NCBI GenBank assembly: GCA_025201765.1
Contig: MU623452.1
Span: forward strand, 52,604-116,603
DNA length: 64,000 nucleotides
Direction of reading: 5' to 3'
Source: Daldinia sp. FL1419
Lineage: Eukaryota; Ascomycota; Sordariomycetes; Xylariales; Hypoxylaceae
Shown: piece by piece, positions 59,800 to 64,000 of the stretch
Position numbering within the stretch: the stretch's first letter is position 1
How the letters are laid out: every line of letters begins with the position of its first letter
Position numbers and translations under genes: made by a program
The notes under the pieces: generated by a model
What the model was told of the DNA's origin: nothing
Database searches by the model: none
The model's input: only the letters and a program-made list of their open reading frames with translations

Positions 59800-60737
59800 A
59801 GGCACGTTCCAAAGAGCTGTACTCAACACATTCATTGTTCTGGTCCCATTCTGGGCACTACTTTTGGCGGCTAGCAAACTCAGGGCCTCGTCTGATATCG
59901 GTAACCCTCATAAATTATACTTAGTCGCTCCGCTCAACTTGGAGCAGGCCGAATGGTGATTTGAACCGCCAGTATCCAGGGTTGGAATTTCTTTTCCCTT
60001 TATGCCGTATCTGCATGAAGTCGGCCAGCAACTGCGCGCTAACCCTGTGGTGCATTCCTATCTCCTGCGATTCGCATTTAAATCAGGATTTGAAAAGGTC
60101 TGGAGTTTTTTCCTTGCCCAAGTCAGGTCATGTTATCTTTTGCGTTGCGTTTTGATTTTTTATTGACCACATCCACCAGTTTTGTACTGCCATAAACATT
60201 ATTGATTCGGTAGTAGGCAGCTGAGCCTATGGAGGGCCTGTTCACTACTGGTTTTCTCACAACATTTCCTTCTATGTACCTACTAGGTTAGCAAGGTTCT
60301 TCGAGGAATACTCAGTCCTCCTTCGGTTTTACGACAAACTGATTTTTATCACGCCATTACCTATGTTACAGGGATAACGCCGTCGAACTTTCGAGGCCGA
60401 TTCACCTGATTTCTAGTGCAATGTCGAATGTACTAACCGTAACTAGATGGCTTCCTTGCAGAAAGTTTACCCTGACGTCAAGGGTCGTACGTTTAGTCCG
60501 CTACGTTGTGCTACTGAAACTTGCTCAGTATGACCAAGCTGGAAACCTAGTTAAGTAATAAATGACTGTTAAATCGGACCACGTCTTGAATTATGAAACA
60601 TTAGTACCGTAGTTGATGATGGCAAGAGCCAGTTGTGCCAGCCTCCTTTAATTCGAGGGGGCAATCGTGGTGAAGTAAATAGCGTTTCGAAGGTTTCTAG
60701 AGATACCCCCGGCAGGAGGTACTCGAAGAAAATGAAC
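59800..60737. other. Convergent 3'-3' spacer
   Basis: It lies between the GT15 gene and the ferric-reductase pseudogene. No gene, tRNA or long repeat was found. Confidence 0.6.
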
Positions 60738-62678
60738 TTAAACGTAGAAGCAACAGGGGCTTAGTAAGTATGTAAAGGACTCTACAATTAGTTTCACTCG
60801 TCTTTTTAAAGCGAGATTGGTGACGATTTCACGAGTTTCATCCATCATGCTTGGAGGGCCGGATACCACAATCACAAAGTCGCCATGCTGACTTTCCAAA
60901 ATAGATCGAAGATCTAATCTTCGACCTACTGCAATCTCTACGCTAAAGCCTTGTGTTAGAGGCAACATAGAGTCGACAAGTGCTTGTGTGCGAGAGCCCC
61001 AATATAGAGATATGCTACCAAGGTGGGCGCGCATGTAAGGGAGGACAGAAGTAACGCCAACACCTCCTGCGATGCATACCAGGGTCGGATAATCTGAAAG
61101 ATCCTCGTGAGTACCATATATGCCCTCGATTAAAACTGGGAGCTGCGTTTTATAACGTAGAGCTTTGGTCCCACCATCTAGTATGCGCAGATAAAACACC
61201 ATGCCTATTTCGACGGTGTGATCACAATCCCGCACTGTCGTCTGCGCTGACTTTTCAGCGTCGAGTTTTACATCTTTGGACAGCGGGATGTCTTTCTTGT
61301 TCAAGTTACTGTCGTTCTGATGGATGACCGAGCTTGCAATACTAAAAGGGTGATTCTCCCAAAAGCGCCAGTCTAGGAAGTAGGGATAAACATGGCCACT
61401 GGTGTTGATAACGGAAAATTATATGGTACCACGAACCTAGAAAAATAAGAATGGAGGCTACGATATGGATCCCGAGAAACAACTCGTATCTGCGCTGACG
61501 TAATAAAGGGATGGAAAGGGGTAGTAGGAGTGAAGCGGCGATTGTTGCGATGCAACCCCACCACCAGTATGGTAGCACCTGACCCGTCATAAGCCTATCT
61601 TCTTGAATCCAATCGTAGAGGAAGACAAGAGAGTGCAAGATGGCTTGGAGGACGGCAATGCGTGCTACCCAACGATGCAAGAGGATGAAGGCCGAGTGTT
61701 GCCAGTTCGTCGACCACAGCAGTAAATTATTGCGAGATGAATAGAGGACTAATAAAGCAAAGTTGGCAAATGATAAAACGCCTAATTGGTTCGCAAGATC
61801 ACCCATTATTTCATCTGGGCCGTCGTTCCACCAATAGCCGAATCCGGTTGGATGGGTGTCATACTTGAACGCCGACAGAAATACGTTAAGAAGAACCAAG
61901 TATCCGATAAAAAGCGCCTGACCCCGGGTCGGCGGGTCACTAACGAGAGTAGCAACTGGAGATTTACGCCACGGGAGGGATATACGAATCGGCCGTTTAG
62001 CGTACTTGTCCACCGTTTTGGAAAGGGGAGGAAGCGCAATAGCGAGAAACCGACGGGGATGACGACGCCAGATAAGAAGATAAACAGGCCGAAGCGTTCA
62101 TGCTGGATCTCCACGTTTTGGTTAACATCGATAGAAACGTATTGCGAGTGGTAAAGCGTTTCATTAACAAGGCTTGTTGCGTTTAATATCTGTCCTGTTG
62201 AGCAAGTAACGTTCGGCTTCGATGGAACGAGAGCGAGCGTCGCGCCGTAGGAAAGGGACGGCGGCGGGTCCGATTGCGAGTTCTCAACGGCGTACGATTG
62301 CCACTACTTTTCAATCCTCCAGGCAAGCTGGTCGTCGCATTTTTCGTAGATGCACCAAGCTACCGGCGTAAGGAATGGCCTGGACTCGGCGTGGCAAGTC
62401 GACGAAGGCATCGCGCTCACGTTCTGGGGCAATACTGTTCCATCCCCGTTGCCTCCCATATCCATCCCACCCATACCATCCATTCCAGGGGCACTGAAGG
62501 AGGTCTCGTCGGTACATACTAGTGGATTAGAACCGAAAGAATACTGACACGCATAAGCGCAGACGGGGATATACATGTCAATTCCGTAGCCGATCAAACC
62601 GTATCCGGGGCGACCAGTATCCCGACCGGCGCTCGCTAGAGACGCCAGCAGCGACACTAACAGTGGCGGTTGATGCAT
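60738..62678 (-). pseudogene. Ferric/metallo-reductase (FRE family) pseudogene
   Basis: From 62678 the frame has a signal peptide and a Cys-rich head (GLIGYGIDMYIPVCAYACQY), typical of fungal plasma-membrane ferric reductases. An in-frame TAG at 62306-62304 interrupts it (..AWRIEK-stop-WQSYAVEN..), but the family sequence continues. Near 61975 the reading frame changes: RFVYP in one frame is followed by PWRKSPVATL in another. The heme-binding helices are then intact (LLHRWVARIAVLQAILHS and LGIHIVASILIFLGSWYH). Near 61400 the sequence jumps from YHIIFRYQHQ to GHVYPYFLDWRFWENHPFS, which misses roughly 70-100 residues before the FAD-binding motif. The NADPH-binding half (CIAGGVGVTSVLPYM, IVVSGPPSMMDET) is readable to IVESFTY. 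The usual C-terminal stop after SFTW is replaced by ten extra residues. Three independent lesions make a working product unlikely. Confidence 0.85.
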
Positions 62679-63877
62679 CCAGAAGAGTAATACTGAGTAG
62701 TGAGTAGGGCTTGACTTTGCTGTATTACTCTTGGAGTGCAGCACTAAGAATGACCCCTCTCGAAAAAGCAATTGTACGACACAATCTGATGCGGGCCAGA
62801 GTCACGTTTATAATAACCCGCGAGACAGTTCACCGTTTGTTCACCGCGTGTCGTTTTCGGGATGACTTTTCGGTAATTTGTGGCCAGATGGATTTAATAC
62901 TGGTCTGTTATAGGCTCGAAACTACCGCAAACCTTCTCAACAGGGGGTGCGGATCATCCGGAAAGGGTCAGATCTCTAAACAACTTACAAATATGAACCA
63001 TATTATTTGCTTAAAGACAAACGGGCGGCTATTATATCTTTATTTTTTTATGGTATTTATTTCGCTGATTTTGAGGTACTTGCGTTGTAACAGGGTCCCC
63101 AATTGCGGCCTATATGTGTCGGCTAGCGCTAGAAAACTTCACCACCCACAGCTTATAAGCCGACTATCATGCGGTGCATGGTAACCGCTCACCGAGATGT
63201 CTCTATGTCTTATTCATGTCGAGGATTCAGAGAAGTCCACCATGTTGACGACCCTAGTTCTTCAGCCATCATGTCTAACCCAACTCTGGATTTCATCGGA
63301 AGGAGGTCTCAACTCGGACATCGTCCTCGGAAATCCGCATGACACAAGTTGCTGGCCCGGTGGTAGGGACAACTAGTGAGAATAAAGTTGATCAACAGTT
63401 TTCAGCACCTATCTCATATAGTTATGGTCAAGATCCATCGGCAATGGGGATAACTGAGATGGATGGTTCTTCGCGACTGCAACAGTTGGGGGCAACGAGA
63501 AACATAGGTGAACTCAACGCCACTTGACTAATTTGTGAAGCTCCGGGAAATATAAATTACTTGTATACATGTCTAAGGTAACAATAATAATGTAATGCTA
63601 CCGGCTCTTAGACAACACGTTCATGAGCATCATTTAGAGTTGGTCCTCTTATTGACCTTCCTGTTCCCCGAATCGGATTTTCTCTTCTGTTTATGTTTTC
63701 ACAGAGCGCAACGTCGCCATTAGCCTACGAAAGCGTACTAACCCTACTAAGGAACCACTGGTATAACCAAACCTTTGCTCATATTCTACCGTTTAAAGAT
63801 CTCTGCCAACTCTCCTCAAGGTCGAGTGTTGATAAACGCGATTCTAAATGAGGATATTATCGCTACTTAGTCCTTGT

Positions 63878-63925
<48 letters not shown>

Positions 63926-64000
63926 TAAAAAAAAAAAAACAAAAGTGTTTTTTTAAAAAAAAAACCCTGTTAAATAACAAAATCATTATGGTTTTTAATT
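62679..64000. other. Gene-free end of the window
   Basis: It holds the former promoter of the reductase pseudogene and, at 63339-63527 (plus), a 62-codon frame with no recognised domain that could be a 3' exon or chance. The final part is simple sequence. Confidence 0.5.
63880..63964. repeat. Poly-T/poly-A low-complexity tract
   Basis: About 41 T in a row (63880-63920) are followed by A-rich runs, CAAAAGTG, then T7 and another A run. It may be a genuine homopolymer or a difficult assembly end. Confidence 0.85.

Noticed and set aside
59955..59972. GATTTGAAC, a possible tRNA T-loop on the minus strand
   Set aside because: The stem around it does not pair and no cloverleaf could be drawn.

Overview
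The window looks like nuclear DNA of a filamentous ascomycete (Pezizomycotina, most likely Sordariomycetes). It has eukaryotic genes interrupted by short introns (mostly 50-75 nt) with GTRNGT donors, CTAAC-type branch points and YAG acceptors. The gene set is typically fungal: a Zn2Cys6 regulator, CFEM-like surface repeats, a fungal rhodopsin-domain protein, a GT15 mannosyltransferase, HIR1, an MLP1/TPR nucleoporin and GH74. Short TACCTAGGTA-type repeats are spread through the spacers. No tRNA, rRNA, CRISPR array or bacterial-type operon was seen. All calls come from reading the sequence; no database search was possible.

Layout. 1-7.3 kb is gene-free and repeat-rich, and holds a 494-bp AT-cored element with inverted ends (5340-5833). 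7.3-12.4 kb has an F-box/RPEL protein, a ZNF830-like zinc-finger protein, a 623-bp MITE with perfect 38-bp inverted ends (10523-11145) and Mediator subunit 7. 13.7-16.0 kb is a secreted GH74 xyloglucanase. 16-29 kb is gene-poor, with a rhodopsin-domain membrane protein, an MDR oxidoreductase and an SDR protein. 29.5-35.7 kb is a 2043-residue MLP1/TPR nucleoporin.

36.9-45.7 kb is the most distinctive part. A three-repeat CFEM-like membrane protein (with a 7-nt micro-exon) shares a promoter region with a Zn2Cys6 regulator. These are followed by an SDR-like protein, a LigB/DODA-type extradiol dioxygenase homologue and an alpha/beta hydrolase. Together they form a plausible small catabolic or secondary-metabolism cluster. 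The dioxygenase homologue lacks one expected metal-ligand His, and the SDR-like protein lacks its catalytic Tyr.

46.9-59.8 kb returns to conserved genes: an M20 carbamoylase/ureidopropionase-like amidohydrolase, an ALKBH1-like dioxygenase, CDK1 (with a GC-AG intron), the histone-gene regulator HIR1 and a GT15 mannosyltransferase. At 60.7-62.7 kb lies a ferric-reductase pseudogene with an in-frame stop, a frameshift and an internal deletion. The window ends in a long poly-T/poly-A tract. Exon coordinates were worked out by hand from splice signals and reading-frame continuity, and each complete model gives a total length divisible by three.
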